Positions 1 through 15,622 of a stretch of 64,000 nucleotides of DNA are shown here, piece after piece. Within the stretch, counting starts at the first letter, position 1. Every line of letters starts with the position of its first letter. The notes below the pieces were generated by a model. The model saw only the letters and a program-made list of their open reading frames with translations. It was not told where the DNA came from and did no database searches. Location of the stretch: the NCBI RefSeq assembly GCF_000247815.1, contig NC_021673.1, positions 597,800 to 661,799 of the forward strand. Direction: 5' to 3'. Source of the stretch: Ficedula albicollis. Taxonomy: Eukaryota > Chordata > Aves > Passeriformes > Muscicapidae. A program made the position numbers and the translations under genes.

Positions 1-713
1 GACAGGGACACACGGACACCCCAAATTCAGCCAAAGGACAGGGACACACGGACACCCCAAATTCAGCCAAAGGACAGGGACACACGGACACCCCAAATTC
101 AGCCAAAGGACAGGGACACACGGACACCCCAAATTCAGCCAAAGGACAGGGACACATGGACACCCCAAATTCAGCCAAAGGACAGGGGAACTCATGGACA
201 CCCCAAATTCAGCCAAAGGACAGGGACACATGGACACCCCAAATTCAGCCAAAGGACAGGGACACATGGACACCCCAAATTCAGCCAAAGGACAGGGACA
301 CATGGACACCCCAAATTCAGCCAAAGGACAGGGACACATGGACACCCCAAATTCAGCCAAAGGACAGGGACACATGGACACCCCAAATTCAGCCAAAGGA
401 CAGGGACACATGGACACCCCAAATTCAGCCAAAGGACAGGGACACATGGACACCCCAAATTCAGCCAAAGGACAGGGACACATGGACACCCCAAATTCAG
501 CCAAAGGACAGGGACACATGGACACCCCAAATTCAGCCAAAGGACAGGGACACATGGACACCCCAAATTCAGCCAAAGGACAGGGACACATGGACACCCC
601 AAATTCAGCCAAAGGACAGGGACACATGGACACCCCAAATTCAGCCAAAGGACAGGGACACATGGACATTCCAAATTCAGCCAAAGGATAGGGACACATG
701 GACACCCCAAATT
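1..713. repeat. 36-bp minisatellite
   Basis: About 20 tandem copies of a 36-bp unit containing ACACCCCAAATTCAGCC and AAAGGACAGGGACAC. The window starts inside the array, so its full size is unknown. The first copies read CACACGG where later ones read CACATGG, and one copy near 181 has a small change (GACAGGGGAACTC). Because 36 is a multiple of three the unit is open in several frames; this is a by-product of the repeat, not evidence of coding. Confidence 0.97.
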
Positions 714-779
714 CCCTTCAGACCTTCACCAGCACAGACACTGCACTTTGTAAAATCCTCTGTACTGCTTTCTTTGAAC

Positions 780-848
780 AGAAAGCTTGGCCAGAGGTTG
801 GGCTCGATGGTCTTGGAGATCTTTTCCAACCTCAGTGGTTCTGAGAGT
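780..848 (+). mobile_element. CR1-like LINE 3' fragment
   Basis: The phrases GGCTCGATGGTCTTGGAG and TCTTTTCCAACCTCAGTGG match the general form of CR1 3' UTR ends (TCGATGATCTTGGAGGTC followed by TTCCAACC). It is short, diverged and noncoding. Confidence 0.6.
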
Positions 849-1827
849 GGGAAATACTAAATAAAAAACATCAAAACCTTTTCCTCAGGAAACTGCAGTG
901 AGTTTGTGTCAAGGTTGTGGTGAGTGTAACGTGAGCAGGAACAACAGCTTCTGCTTTTGGGCACAGCTTCTGGGGAATCCTGGCATGGAGAAGAGATTAT
1001 CTGCTTGTAGAGAGGGCAAAATGGGCACCTGAGCAGAGAGCCAGCCTGGAGCCCCCTGGGTGGGGGCAGGACAATGCCCCTGGTCCCTGCAGTGTCCCTG
1101 CAGTGTCCCTGGAGCAGCCTGGGTGCCCCTGCCCATGACCTCTCCTACCCAAACCATCCCACGTCCATCACTTCTACCAGAGCAACCCCAAAGCTCCACC
1201 AGGAATTGTTTCTGAACCACAACACTCTCACCCACAGGGTTCCTGAAAGCTCTGACTGAAGGCACAGACCAGAACAGACCTTCCAGACAGACCCAGCTGG
1301 GAACTGAACACTGGGAGTTCTATCAAAAGTGATCATCACAACAGCTTGGAAAAGGTCACTAAAATCACAGAGTGACTAAAATCACTCCCAAAGGGAGTGG
1401 GAAGATACAAAAATGAATAGAAGAAAATGATTTTTTGGGAAGACAGACTGAGCACTCACATCCACACTGCCTGAGCTGGAGGGCTGGGAATGCTTGCCTG
1501 GAGCTGCTCTGGGAGCATCTAGAACCTGGAAATGAGCTTTAGGCTCTGAAAATGCAGAATAAAGAGCTGCCTAAGCAGCTGAGCAAGGAGCAAAAGCTCA
1601 GTGGTGAAAGGAGAGGGTGGGAGAGAAGAGAAGAAAGCAGGGGCAGAGCTGTGCCCAGGGTGGCACTGCAGAGGGAAGGACAGGCTGGGATTCCTGAGCA
1701 GAAGGAAAGATCTCCCACATTTCACCTCATTTCTGGTAGCCTGAAAGAACAGGAAAGGCACCTGGGAGGCTCCTGAAAGGCTGAACAAGGCAAAGGTGGC
1801 AAAATTGAAGTGGTTTATAAAATCCCT

Positions 1828-1999
1828 GGAGTGCATGGACAGGGAAATGCCACCAGCAAAGGCACTTCTGCCACTGCCAGGGGGACAGGAACACAAAGAG
1901 GGCTCCCCTTGGAGTGCATGGACAGGGAAATGCCACCAGTGTGGCCAAAGGCACTTCTGCCCCTGCCAGGGGGACAGGAACACAAAGAGGGCTCACACA
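1828..1999. repeat. Two-copy 83-bp tandem duplication
   Basis: The text GGAGTGCATGGACAGGGAAA begins at 1828 and again at 1911, each followed by GCACTTCTGCC and GGGGGACAGGAACAC. The copies differ by a small indel. Intronic. Confidence 0.9.
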
Positions 2000-3050
2000 C
2001 AGCCTGGGGGCTCAACAGCAGCATTTCCAGATGTGCTGTGTGAGCATTCCCAGGGGAAACTGTCCCATAAACATGGTTTAAAACTGTCCCATGAATCATG
2101 GAAGCACAGACCCCAAAGCCCAGGCAGGAGGAGCAGGGATGGGGGAGGCAGCCTGGGCTCAGGGGCACAGGTTTAACTTCAGCATCTCTCTCTGGCCACC
2201 GTGGCAACCACCCTGGAGGGAACCAGCTGTTAAGAACCCACATTAGATCTGTGGAGAAGTCAGTCATGCAGAGGTTCAGCCAGCTGGAGATGGATTTCCC
2301 AGGAGAAGTGGCCCCCAGCTGCTGCAGGCAGGTCCTGAGCAGGGTTTGTGCCACTGGAGCAAACTCTGAGCAACACCCTGGGCTCCTCACCAGGGGTGAC
2401 ATCAGGAACCCAGGATATTTAAACACCTCTGGAAAAAACTCTTCTCGGGCTCAAGTTTTTTGAAACCACCCCAAGTTTGCCCTCGTGAGCCTGCCCAGTG
2501 CCAGGAGCCCAGGGCAGCACAGATGAGTGCAGTGAGCCCCCAGACCATGCTCGTGCTCCCCAGGGTCTGCACAGCAAACCTGGGCTGCCTGGAGCCCCCA
2601 GCACCCCAAACCAAGCTGCAGACAGCACAGATTAACTTGCTATTTTGATAAGCTCAGCCCTGCTGCCAGAGATACCAGCAGCCTTTAAATTTAGAAATTA
2701 ATCTCAGCTCAAAGGTTAAGTCCCAGAGTCTTTGGCTGCTCCAGAAACAAGAAGTGAATGAGTGTGGCTCAGAGGAACAGGCCCTCCAGGCCATAATGCA
2801 CAGGGAAATGCAGATCTGGGGGGGTCAGGGGTGCAGAGGGAACTCCCAGGAGCTCAGTGCCACCTCCCCACCCCAGGCTGGTGATGGCCAGCCCAGCAAG
2901 CAGGAACAGCCCAGGTGTAGCTGTGCACTGCCACAAACCACAGTGAAAGAAAATGCAGAACTGCTGAGGTGCCTCCAGCAGCCCTGCTGAGCCTGGCACG
3001 CCCAAGCCAAGAGAGCAGCACACACACAGCTTGCCCAGAGCCATACTTAC

Positions 3051-3143
3051 ATTCCCACCTCCAGGGACATGCTTAATATTGTCCTTGGAACCACACTTGG
3101 ACTGAACATGGCTGTAGTTCGCTTTTTTGGAGACTATCTGGAC
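3051..3143 (-). CDS. MAP4: MAP4 exon P, tau-type microtubule-binding repeat
   Basis: A 93-bp exon (31 codons, phase 0-0), the same length and phase as MAPT exon 10. It encodes [15 protein letters not shown], then [16 protein letters not shown]. It contains the VQIV beta-prone hexapeptide, the conserved Cys and the KxGSxxNxxHxPGGG signature of the family. Mammalian MAP4 reads VQIVSKKVSYSHIQSKCGSK, so identity is very high. The acceptor is ACGTTCCAG/GTCC and the donor is GGGAAT/GTAAGTATG. Equivalent exons in MAPT and MAP4 are alternatively spliced to vary repeat number. Later repeats are not found to the left. Confidence 0.98.
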
Positions 3144-5182
3144 CTGGAACGTCACAGAATGGAAAACAACACAAGGGAAGAGCACTGGTTAGAGCTGGCA
3201 CTTGGCAGGGGCCTGGGGGGGCTCAGGGGGCAGCAGGGACTCAGCCAGTGCTGGGGGAGCCACCGAGGGGCAGGGGGAGAGAAAGTGAAGGACAGGAGCT
3301 GCACAGACAGGGTTAGTGCCAGCTGGAGCCTGGGGCAGGGCTGGGGACAGGCCTGGGGACAGAGCTCATGGGGACAGAGCTCATGGGGACCCTGCACAGC
3401 CCTGGGGGGGATTTGGGACTGCCCAGGGCCCTGAAACCTCCCTGGAGCAGGGACAGCTCAGAGGGATGGGATGGGATGGGATGGGATGGGATGGGATGGG
3501 ATGGGATGGGATGGGATGGGATGGGATGGGATGGGATGGGATGGGATGGGATGGGATGGGATGGGATGGGATGGGATGGGATGGGATGGGATGGGATGGG
3601 ATGGGATGGGATGGGATGGGATGGGATGGGATGGGATGGGATGGGATGGGATGGGATGGGATGGGATGGGATGGGATGGGATGGGATGGGATGGGATGGG
3701 ATGGGATGGGATGGGATGGGATGGGATGGGATGGGATGGGATGGGATGGGATGGGATGGGATGGGATGGGATGGGATGGGATGGGATGGGATGGGATGGG
3801 ATGGGATGGGATGGGATGGGATGGGATGGGATGGGATGGGATGGGATGGGATGGGATGGGATGGGATGGGATGGGATGGGATGGGATGGGATGGGATGGC
3901 TACCCATGGCCTTGGAAACCTCCCTGAGCAGGGGGAATCCAGGGATGAGCAGTGGGTGTGCCCTGAGCAGGGAGAGCCAGCCCAAAGGGATGGGGTGGGA
4001 CTGTCCCTGCCCCAAAGAGCCTCCTGGGAGGTTTGCAGTGGCAGCTGGCCCAGAGCAGGGACAGGCAGCCCTCAGAGCAGCACTCCCAGCAGGCTGTGAG
4101 CTGCTCCATGCCCACATCTGGACTGGCTCCAGCCCTGGATAATCTCCCTCCAAACCCCTGGGCAGTAAAGCTGGGGCTGAGAAACATTTTTCTGTTGAAG
4201 GTGGTTATTGCACCTTCAGCTGAACGAGCTCAGATGAGTCTCAGGTTAATGAAATTGTTTCTCCTTCAGCCTGACTCAGGTTTAAGGGTGTGAGAAGGTG
4301 GCTGGTGGTGCCTTGGCAGTGCTGGGATGGTTGGGCTCCATCACCTCAGAGGGCCTCTCCAGCTCAGTGACTGTGTGATTTGTACAAGAGGAGAGGGTCA
4401 GGTGAGCTCTGCTCACAGCAGTGGGTGAGACACCAGTGTTTGCACAGGTTAGTTACAACCCAGGCTCAGTCTGGAGTTATTTACACAGCACATTCAGCTG
4501 GATCCTGATTTCTACCAGAGGTGACAAACCTGGAGCACAGCAGGGATCACCCAACTCTCACCTGGCAGATCCCTGAGCTCCTCAGCAGCTCACAAAGGCT
4601 GCACTCAACAGCAGCTCTGGGAACATCTGTGCCATGGAGTGTGGGGCTCCCTGACTCCCTAGAGCTACAAATCCCCTTCATTCCTCACCACTCCTGCCTG
4701 CAACTCCTAATTAGTACTGGAATTAAACTGCACTCCCACCTCACACCATCCACTTGTACTTTGGAGTAACCCATCCAGTGGTGATGGAGTTACAGAGTTT
4801 TGGTACAACTGGGCTGGGAATATTGCAGGGAGGATGGGAATTCCTTCATCCTAGAACTCCTGCAATCCTGGAAGCAGCAGCTGTGAACTCAACCCCTGTC
4901 CTCATTACAAACTGGTTCTGTGTGTGAAGGACTGGGGTCAAGGGAAACCCTCTGACCCAAAGTGAAGCTGTGTTAACCTGGAAGTGAAAAGGAGGAATCT
5001 GCTCTGAAACCTCTCCCTGGAGGAGTTTCCCTGGGAACATCTCGGGGTGCACAGGAGAGAACAGGGAGTGTCTGTGCAAGGACAGTGCCACTGACAGGAG
5101 AGAGCAGGACAGCAGGGACAGGGACTCAAAATGGAAACGTTTTCCTTCATCTCCCCCAGAGAAAAGTGTGAAAGGAACTCAC
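3144..5182. other. Intron between exons O and P
   Basis: It holds the (GGGAT)n array at 3463-3899, flanked by related segments containing AAACCTCCCTG and GAGCAGGG on both sides. A diverged CR1-like end lies near 4300-4375 (GGATGGTTGGGCTCCATCAC). No exon signal seen. Confidence 0.8.
3463..3899. repeat. (GGGAT)n pentanucleotide array
   Basis: About 87 uninterrupted copies of GGGAT over 437 bases with no visible variant unit. Such purity implies recent expansion or consensus smoothing in assembly. The complementary strand reads ATCCC, which gives spurious HPIPS-type open frames. Confidence 0.98.
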
Positions 5183-5299
5183 TTTCCCATTGGGCTGTTT
5201 GGGGACCCCCTCTTTTGCTGCCACTTTGGGAGGCACCTTAGAGCCCGCGCTGGGCTCGGGGCTGGGCGCGGCGCCGGCCGGCTCGGGCCTTTTCTCTCC
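5183..5299 (-). CDS. MAP4: MAP4 exon O, linker before the binding repeat
   Basis: A 117-bp exon (39 codons, phase 0-0) reading GEKRPEPAGAAPSPEPSAGS, then KVPPKVAAKEGVPKQPNGK. The mammalian linker between the first and second binding repeats reads AKVEKKTEAAATT...ASAQKQPAGK, and the shared KQPNGK/KQPAGK end immediately before VQIV fixes the alignment. The acceptor is GGGGCAG/GGAGAG and the donor is GGGAAA/GTGAGTTC. The exon is locally GC- and CpG-rich compared with its surroundings. Confidence 0.93.
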
Positions 5300-8200
5300 C
5301 TGCCCCTGGATGGAGACAAAGGGATGGTTTCAACCAGAAAAAGCACAAGTGTGGGCAGGACAGGGGACACGGATGAACCTGGGCCAGCAGCTGAGCCAGG
5401 AGAACTCCCTGCATGCTCCAATTCCCAGGATAATCCCAGAACTGAGGGCACTGCAGTGCCCAGCCCTGGGTGCAGCGGGCACACAGCAAGGATTCAAAAA
5501 AAAATTCTCAATAAGCTCCTGGTGCCCTTCCACAGGATCCAAGTGACCCCAAGACACTGATCCTGCCAAAAAAAAACCAAAAAAACAACCAAATCCCTGG
5601 GGAAGGCAAGAGCAGGAGCAGCTCCTTGATGGGCAGATTTGGGAGGCAAAGACACCCAGGGCTCTGCTGGACACAATTCAATTCAGCTCGATTCCCTCCC
5701 AGCCACACTGCACAGCTCACCCAGCTTTATCTGCCCAGCTGAGCACAAAACTGAAGGAGAATCTACAGGTTTCATAAAAATTCAGCAACTGCCTGAGGAC
5801 ATTCTTTGTTTTGCTTGTTTAGATGCAGGGAAGTGCAACAGAACCTGCATTTTTGGGGGGCTCAGCAGAAATCTTGTATTTCACTACAGAGCAGTGAACA
5901 AAAAAACTCAACACTACAACATTCTCGGACTCTAAAAACAGCTCAGTGTAAACCAGACTACAGAAAGGACAATCTGCTTAACAAGGCAATTGTTGGGATT
6001 GAATAACTCTATGAAAATATTCTGAGAACGAAGGGCAGTGCAATGAAAGGCAGAGTGGAGCTGACCCAGCGGGGCTGCAGGCTCTGAGGGTAAATCCATG
6101 CTGTATTGATGCTGTCTGGGACAGCCAGCACCCAGCCAGGAGTGCCCTTGACTTCTGAAGTGCCTGAGAGCAGATGAGGGCTCCCAGCAGGGAAGCTGCT
6201 CCCCTGGCAGCACATTCCAGTTCTGTCCTGGGCTGTTCAGCAGCACAGGGTGCAGCAGAGAGGAGTGGAGGGATCTGTGTGCCACTGGGGGGGGGCACAG
6301 CCCTGTGGCTGCTGCTCACACACTGGCCAGGCCCAGGCTGGCCTTAAGAGCTTTATAATATATACACTGATATATTTATATTTATATGAGGAAGCTGATG
6401 GAGGTTCTGTGCTCAGCCACGCTGTTTCACGGCCAGCAGGGCCTGCAGGTGAATCCCCACACCTTTATCCTCCCATGGGAGGTGCTGCTGGTGGAGATGC
6501 CCTCCGAGAGCACTGAGAGGGCTCAGGTTTTATCTCTGCCCTCTCCTCGTGGCCACCACAGGTGGTCCCAAAATCTCATCTCATGTCAGCCCTGGGCCTG
6601 ACAAGCTGGGCACGGGAAAGGTGCTGTGGAAGTTGTTCCTGAACCACGTCTGCCTCAGCCTGCAGCGCTGCTCCCCCTCCTGCACCTCTCAGAAGGGACT
6701 GGGCAGACTCAGCTCCTCAACTGAAAGGCAAAGGGCTGGATACAGACAGGATTCTGAGCCAGGAGAACCTTGGACACTCGTCTGTCTAGGGCAGGAGAGC
6801 AGCAGTGCAGCTCTGCATGGCTGTGCCCAGGTAACAGGAGAGCAGCAGTGCAGCTCTGCATGGCTGTGCCCAGGTAACAGGAGAGCAGCAGTGCAGCTCT
6901 GCATGGCTGTGCCCAGGTAACAGGAGAGCAGCAGTGCAGCTCTGCATGGCTGTGCCCAGGTAACAGGAGAGCAGCAGTGCAGCTCTGCATGGCTGTGCCC
7001 AGGTAACAGGAGAGCAGCAGTGCAGCTCTGCATGGCTGTGCCCAGGTAACAGGAGAGCAGCAGTGCAGCTCTGCATGGCTGTGCCCAGGTAACAGGAGAG
7101 CAGCAGTGCAGCTCTGCATGGCTGTGCCCAGGTAACAGGAGAGCAGCAGTGCAGCTCTGCATGGCTGTGCCCAGGTAACAGGAGAGCAGCAGTGCAGCTC
7201 TGCATGGCTGTGCCCAGGTAACAGGAGAGCAGCAGTGCAGCTCTGCATGGCTGTGCCCAGGTAACAGGAGAGCAGCAGTGCAGCTCTGCATGGCTGTGCC
7301 CAGGTAACAGGAGAGCAGCAGTGCAGCTCTGCATGGCTGTGCCCAGGTAACAGGAGAGCAGCAGTGCAGCTCTGCATGGCTGTGCCCAGGTAACAGGAGA
7401 GCAGCAGTGCAGCTCTGCATGGCTGTGCCCAGGTAACAGGAGAGCAGCAGTGCAGCTCTGCATGGCTGTGCCCAGGTAACAGGAGAGCAGCAGTGCAGCT
7501 CTGCATGGCTGTGCCCAGGTAACAGGAGAGCAGCAGTGCAGCTCTGCATGGCTGTGCCCAGGTAACAGGAGAGCAGCAGTGCAGCTCTGCATGGCTGTGC
7601 CCAGGTAACAGGAGAGCAGCAGTGCAGCTCTGCATGGCTGTGCCCAGGTAACAGGAGAGCAGCAGTGCAGCTCTGCATGGCTGTGCCCAGGTAACAGGAG
7701 AGCAGCAGTGCAGCTCTGCATGGCTGTGCCCAGGTAACAGGAGAGCAGCAGTGCAGCTCTGCATGGCTGTGCCCAGGTAACAGGAGAGCAGCAGTGCAGC
7801 TCTGCATGGCTGTGCCCAGGTAACAGGAGAGCAGCAGTGCAGCTCTGCATGGCTGTGCCCAGGTAACAGGAGAGCAGCAGTGCAGCTCTGCATGGCTGTG
7901 CCCAGGTAACAGGAGAGCAGCAGTGCAGCTCTGCATGGCTGTGCCCAGGTAACAGGAGAGCAGCAGTGCAGCTCTGCATGGCTGTGCCCAGGTAACAGGA
8001 GAGCAGCAGTGCAGCTCTGCATGGCTGTGCCCAGGTAACAGGAGAGCAGCAGTGCAGCTCTGCATGGCTGTGCCCAGGTAACAGGAGAGCAGCAGTGCAG
8101 CTCTGCATGGCTGTGCCCAGGTAACAGGAGAGCAGCAGTGCAGCTCTGCATGGCTGTGCCCAGGTAACAGGAGAGCAGCAGTGCAGCTCTGCATGGCTGT

Positions 8201-10000
8201 GCCCAGGTAACAGGAGAGCAGCAGTGCAGCTCTGCATGGCTGTGCCCAGGTAACAGGAGAGCAGCAGTGCAGCTCTGCATGGCTGTGCCCAGGTAACAGG
8301 AGAGCAGCAGTGCAGCTCTGCATGGCTGTGCCCAGGTAACAGGAGAGCAGCAGTGCAGCTCTGCATGGCTGTGCCCAGGTAACAGGAGAGCAGCAGTGCA
8401 GCTCTGCATGGCTGTGCCCAGGTAACAGGAGAGCAGCAGTGCAGCTCTGCATGGCTGTGCCCAGGTAACAGGAGAGCAGCAGTGCAGCTCTGCATGGCTG
8501 TGCCCAGGTAACAGGAGAGCAGCAGTGCAGCTCTGCATGGCTGTGCCCAGGTAACAGGAGAGCAGCAGTGCAGCTCTGCATGGCTGTGCCCAGGTAACAG
8601 GAGAGCAGCAGTGCAGCTCTGCATGGCTGTGCCCAGGTAACAGGAGAGCAGCAGTGCAGCTCTGCATGGCTGTGCCCAGGTAACAGGAGAGCAGCAGTGC
8701 AGCTCTGCATGGCTGTGCCCAGGTAACAGGAGAGCAGCAGTGCAGCTCTGCATGGCTGTGCCCAGGTAACAGGAGAGCAGCAGTGCAGCTCTGCATGGCT
8801 GTGCCCAGGTAACAGGAGAGCAGCAGTGCAGCTCTGCATGGCTGTGCCCAGGTAACAGGAGAGCAGCAGTGCAGCTCTGCATGGCTGTGCCCAGGTAACA
8901 GGAGAGCAGCAGTGCAGCTCTGCATGGCTGTGCCCAGGTAACAGGAGAGCAGCAGTGCAGCTCTGCATGGCTGTGCCCAGGTAACAGGAGAGCAGCAGTG
9001 CAGCTCTGCATGGCTGTGCCCAGGTAACAGGAGAGCAGCAGTGCAGCTCTGCATGGCTGTGCCCAGGTAACAGGAGAGCAGCAGTGCAGCTCTGCATGGC
9101 TGTGCCCAGGTAACAGGAGAGCAGCAGTGCAGCTCTGCATGGCTGTGCCCAGGTAACAGGAGAGCAGCAGTGCAGCTCTGCATGGCTGTGCCCAGGTAAC
9201 AGGAGAGCAGCAGTGCAGCTCTGCATGGCTGTGCCCAGGTAACAGGAGAGCAGCAGTGCAGCTCTGCATGGCTGTGCCCAGGTAACAGGAGAGCAGCAGT
9301 GCAGCTCTGCATGGCTGTGCCCAGGTAACAGGAGAGCAGCAGTGCAGCTCTGCATGGCTGTGCCCAGGTAACAGGAGAGCAGCAGTGCAGCTCTGCATGG
9401 CTGTGCCCAGGTAACAGGAGAGCAGCAGTGCAGCTCTGCATGGCTGTGCCCAGGTAACAGGAGAGCAGCAGTGCAGCTCTGCATGGCTGTGCCCAGGTAA
9501 CAGGAGAGCAGCAGTGCAGCTCTGCATGGCTGTGCCCAGGTAACAGGAGAGCAGCAGTGCAGCTCTGCATGGCTGTGCCCAGGTAACAGGAGAGCAGCAG
9601 TGCAGCTCTGCATGGCTGTGCCCAGGTAACAGGAGAGCAGCAGTGCAGCTCTGCATGGCTGTGCCCAGGTAACAGGAGAGCAGCAGTGCAGCTCTGCATG
9701 GCTGTGCCCAGGTAACAGGAGAGCAGCAGTGCAGCCCAGCCCCGGACAAAGGGGATCCGATTGGGATTGAGGAAACCGCTTCAGGTTGGATACCGGGGAA
9801 ATTCCTTCCCCAAAAAGGCTCTCCGGCCCTGGCACAGCTGCCCAGAGCAGCGTGGAGTGCCCGTTGCCGCAGGGACGTAGCATCCGTGTGTGTGTGGCAC
9901 TTGGGGACAAGGCTGGGGTGGCTTTGGCAGGGCTGGGGGATGCTCCTGCAGGCTTTTCCCAGGAGGGATTCCTGTGGGTCCATGGAAAGTGAGCAGGTAC
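5300..10000. other. Intron region between exons N and O; at least one exon missing
   Basis: Exon N ends in phase 1 while exon O begins in phase 0, so an unrecognised exon must lie between them. From family knowledge it should encode the end of the basic domain and the first binding repeat (KVGSTENIKHQPGGG type). I searched the non-repetitive parts (5300-6792 and 9736-10000) by eye on the minus strand and found no such sequence. The rest is the 43-bp array. Confidence 0.75.
6793..9735. repeat. 43-bp minisatellite, about 68 near-identical copies
   Basis: The unit contains GAGAGCAGCAGTGCAGC, TCTGCATGGCTGTGCC and CAGGTAACAG. Copies appear identical through almost 3 kb. The unit is not a multiple of three and has no stop on the minus strand in any frame, which yields a spurious ORF of over 1100 codons. 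On the minus strand each unit contains CTGGGCACAG/CC, a weak acceptor-like motif. It lies where an exon is expected to be missing, so collapse or misassembly here is a concern. Confidence 0.98.
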
Positions 10001-10060
10001 CTGAGGGAGACTTTGCTGAGGTTTTCTTGGCATCTGCCGGCTTCGAGTCCGTCTTGATGG
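10001..10060 (-). CDS. MAP4: MAP4 exon N, short basic exon
   Basis: A 60-bp exon (phase 1-1) encoding SIKTDSKPADAKKTSAKSPS. Mammalian MAP4 reads AIKTEGKPAEVKKMTAKS at this point. The acceptor is GTGTTGGCAG/CCATC and the donor is CCTCAG/GTACCTG. Tandem repeats begin about 50 bases upstream of its acceptor, and the 43-bp array begins about 260 bases downstream of its donor, so the exon sits in a narrow island of unique sequence. The next exon recognised downstream (5299) does not match in phase. Confidence 0.93.
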
Positions 10061-10109
10061 CTGCCAACACAAACAGAGGGGTCAGAGCACCAGGGCAGCA
10101 TCCCTGGAG

Positions 10110-11296
<1,187 letters not shown>

Positions 11297-11524
11297 ACAA
11301 CCAGCCCATTTCCAAAAAAAAACCCCAACCAAGCAAAGAACCCACTCCGAAACATTTCCTTTCTTTAAAAAGTAACAAAAGCAGCCCCACGTTTGTCCTT
11401 GCCCAACCTTGCTCCCATTGCCAGACCAGTCCTGCCCTGTGCCAATTTTCTTGCACAGGAGTTATTGCACATATTTTGGCCCCTGTTTCAATTGTATAAA
11501 CCCAAAAATCAATCCCTAAACTGA

Positions 11525-11762
11525 GCTGCCTTTGGGCACAGCCCAACGATCATGACCTGATTACAAGAGGACACTAAAGCAGGGATGCAGCCACACTTCT
11601 CCAGGCAGGAGAAAAGCAAACACCAAATTGATCAAGGCAAAAAGCTGCCTTTGGGCAAAGCCCAACGATCATGACCTGATTACAAGAGGACACTAAAGCA
11701 GGGATGCAGCCACACTTCTCCAGGCAGGAGAAAAGCAAACACCAAATTGATCAAGGCAAAAA
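11525..11762. repeat. Two-copy 119-bp tandem duplication
   Basis: GCTGCCTTTGGGCA begins at 11525 and 11644, and both copies continue through CCAACGATCATGACCTG to AATTGATCAAGGC almost unchanged. Recent duplication or unmerged haplotypes. Confidence 0.93.
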
Positions 11763-12734
11763 CCACTGACTGAAAAACACAAATGCAACTTTACTTTAAG
11801 GAACTCCTTGATTTTGTAAGGTTTTTACTATCAGTGATGAGCAAGTTTGGGTAAAATCTGCTTCACTGCAACAGCCAAAGGAAGGCAACTTTGAAAAGAA
11901 ATAATAAATGGAAGAGACCCAAGACAGAAATTATGAAAACCCTCACTTTTTAATATCTAATTTCCATTAGGTCTCAGGTTTTTAGATGCACTCCAACAGC
12001 TGTCAGGGTCCTTTATGGAATATCAATACCAAAAAGACCAAGGGGAAGAGGCAGATAACTACAGGCCAAGTTAGTCTGGATCATTCCACCCTGACTTTGC
12101 TAAAAGCATTCAATTAAACACCCCAGATAAGATCCCAGCTAATGAGGTGAAACCCATTTGGATAATTTAATAAGGCCTAAAGGATGGATACATAATTAAT
12201 AGCAAACACTTCAAACAAGGGGCTGGCAAACCAACCTAATTTCATTCCTCGAGACCACAACTTTAATTGGGGAAACTGCAAGGACAGAGCAGGCTTGGGT
12301 TTATGTAAAAGGCGAAGGAATATTATGTTCCGTGAATGTACAGAGAGATTTCTGTCTGCTGGTGTCAGTGGGGAGCCAAATGCTGAACACTTCTGTCTGT
12401 ATGAATGGGAGGTGCTGAAAAGCCAGACAAAGCCCCTGGGACAGTGGCCTGTGGTGACAGACTTTGATCTGTGCCTGAGCTGAAGGGCTGAGCGTGCTCC
12501 TGTGCAAACATCAAAGTCACTTCCACAGGGAGGGGGATGAAAAAGAATGAAAAAATAAAATTAAAAATCAAAATATCAATCCCCACATAACTCAGAGAAA
12601 ATATCTGACCTGAAAATACCTGAAAAAGTCAAAGTATGTCATGTCAGAGCTGGCCTTTAGACACACATTTCATGGGGGACAGTGACTTCTGCACCCCAAA
12701 CTTATCCTTTGCCTCAGCACAGCACAGGAGAAAC

Positions 12735-14290
<1,556 letters not shown>

Positions 14291-14325
14291 AGGTGTCCCC
14301 CCACACCCACACCTCACCCAAACCA

Positions 14326-14830
<505 letters not shown>

Positions 14831-15086
14831 CAACCCTGAGCCCTGGGCTTGTGGTGGTTCCCCTGAGGCTCCAGGGCACCAGCCCCCCTCTGTCCCAGCC
14901 CTGCCCCCACCTCCCCCAGAACAGGACCCCCTGCTCTCCCCATTCCTGCCTGTGCCCTGCATTCCCAGATCTCAGCCTGCCTCCATCCCTGACCTCACCC
15001 TCCCTCACCAAGGGCTCTGCCCGAGCCCTGGCAGGGTCCCACCACGCTCCTGGTGCCTCCCCCTCTCCCTCTGCCTCTTGGAATAG

Positions 15087-15622
<536 letters not shown>

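Larger units (their letters stand above)
714..3050. other. Intron of MAP4 downstream of exon P
   Basis: No exon is recognisable; in particular there is no further KxGSxxN...PGGG repeat on the minus strand. Around 780-845 the text TCGATGGTCTTGGAGATC and TTTTCCAACCTCAGTGG resembles a CR1-type LINE 3' end. A tandem duplication of 83 bp lies at 1828-1999. The rest is unique intronic sequence. Confidence 0.75.

Noticed and set aside
3316..4153. Open frames with GMGWD or HPIPS repeats
   Set aside because: By-products of the (GGGAT)n array: 15 bases encode five residues in every frame, so no stop can occur.
6386..6601. Plus-strand frame MRKLMEVLCSATLFHGQQGL
   Set aside because: It is short, has no homology I recognise, and no splice or promoter context. 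It was checked because the missing repeat exon should be nearby, but that exon must be on the minus strand.
6689..10072. A 1127-codon ORF on the minus strand
   Set aside because: It is the 43-bp tandem array read through all three frames, because the unit has no stop on that strand. Exon N overlaps only its upstream end and leaves it by a normal donor.
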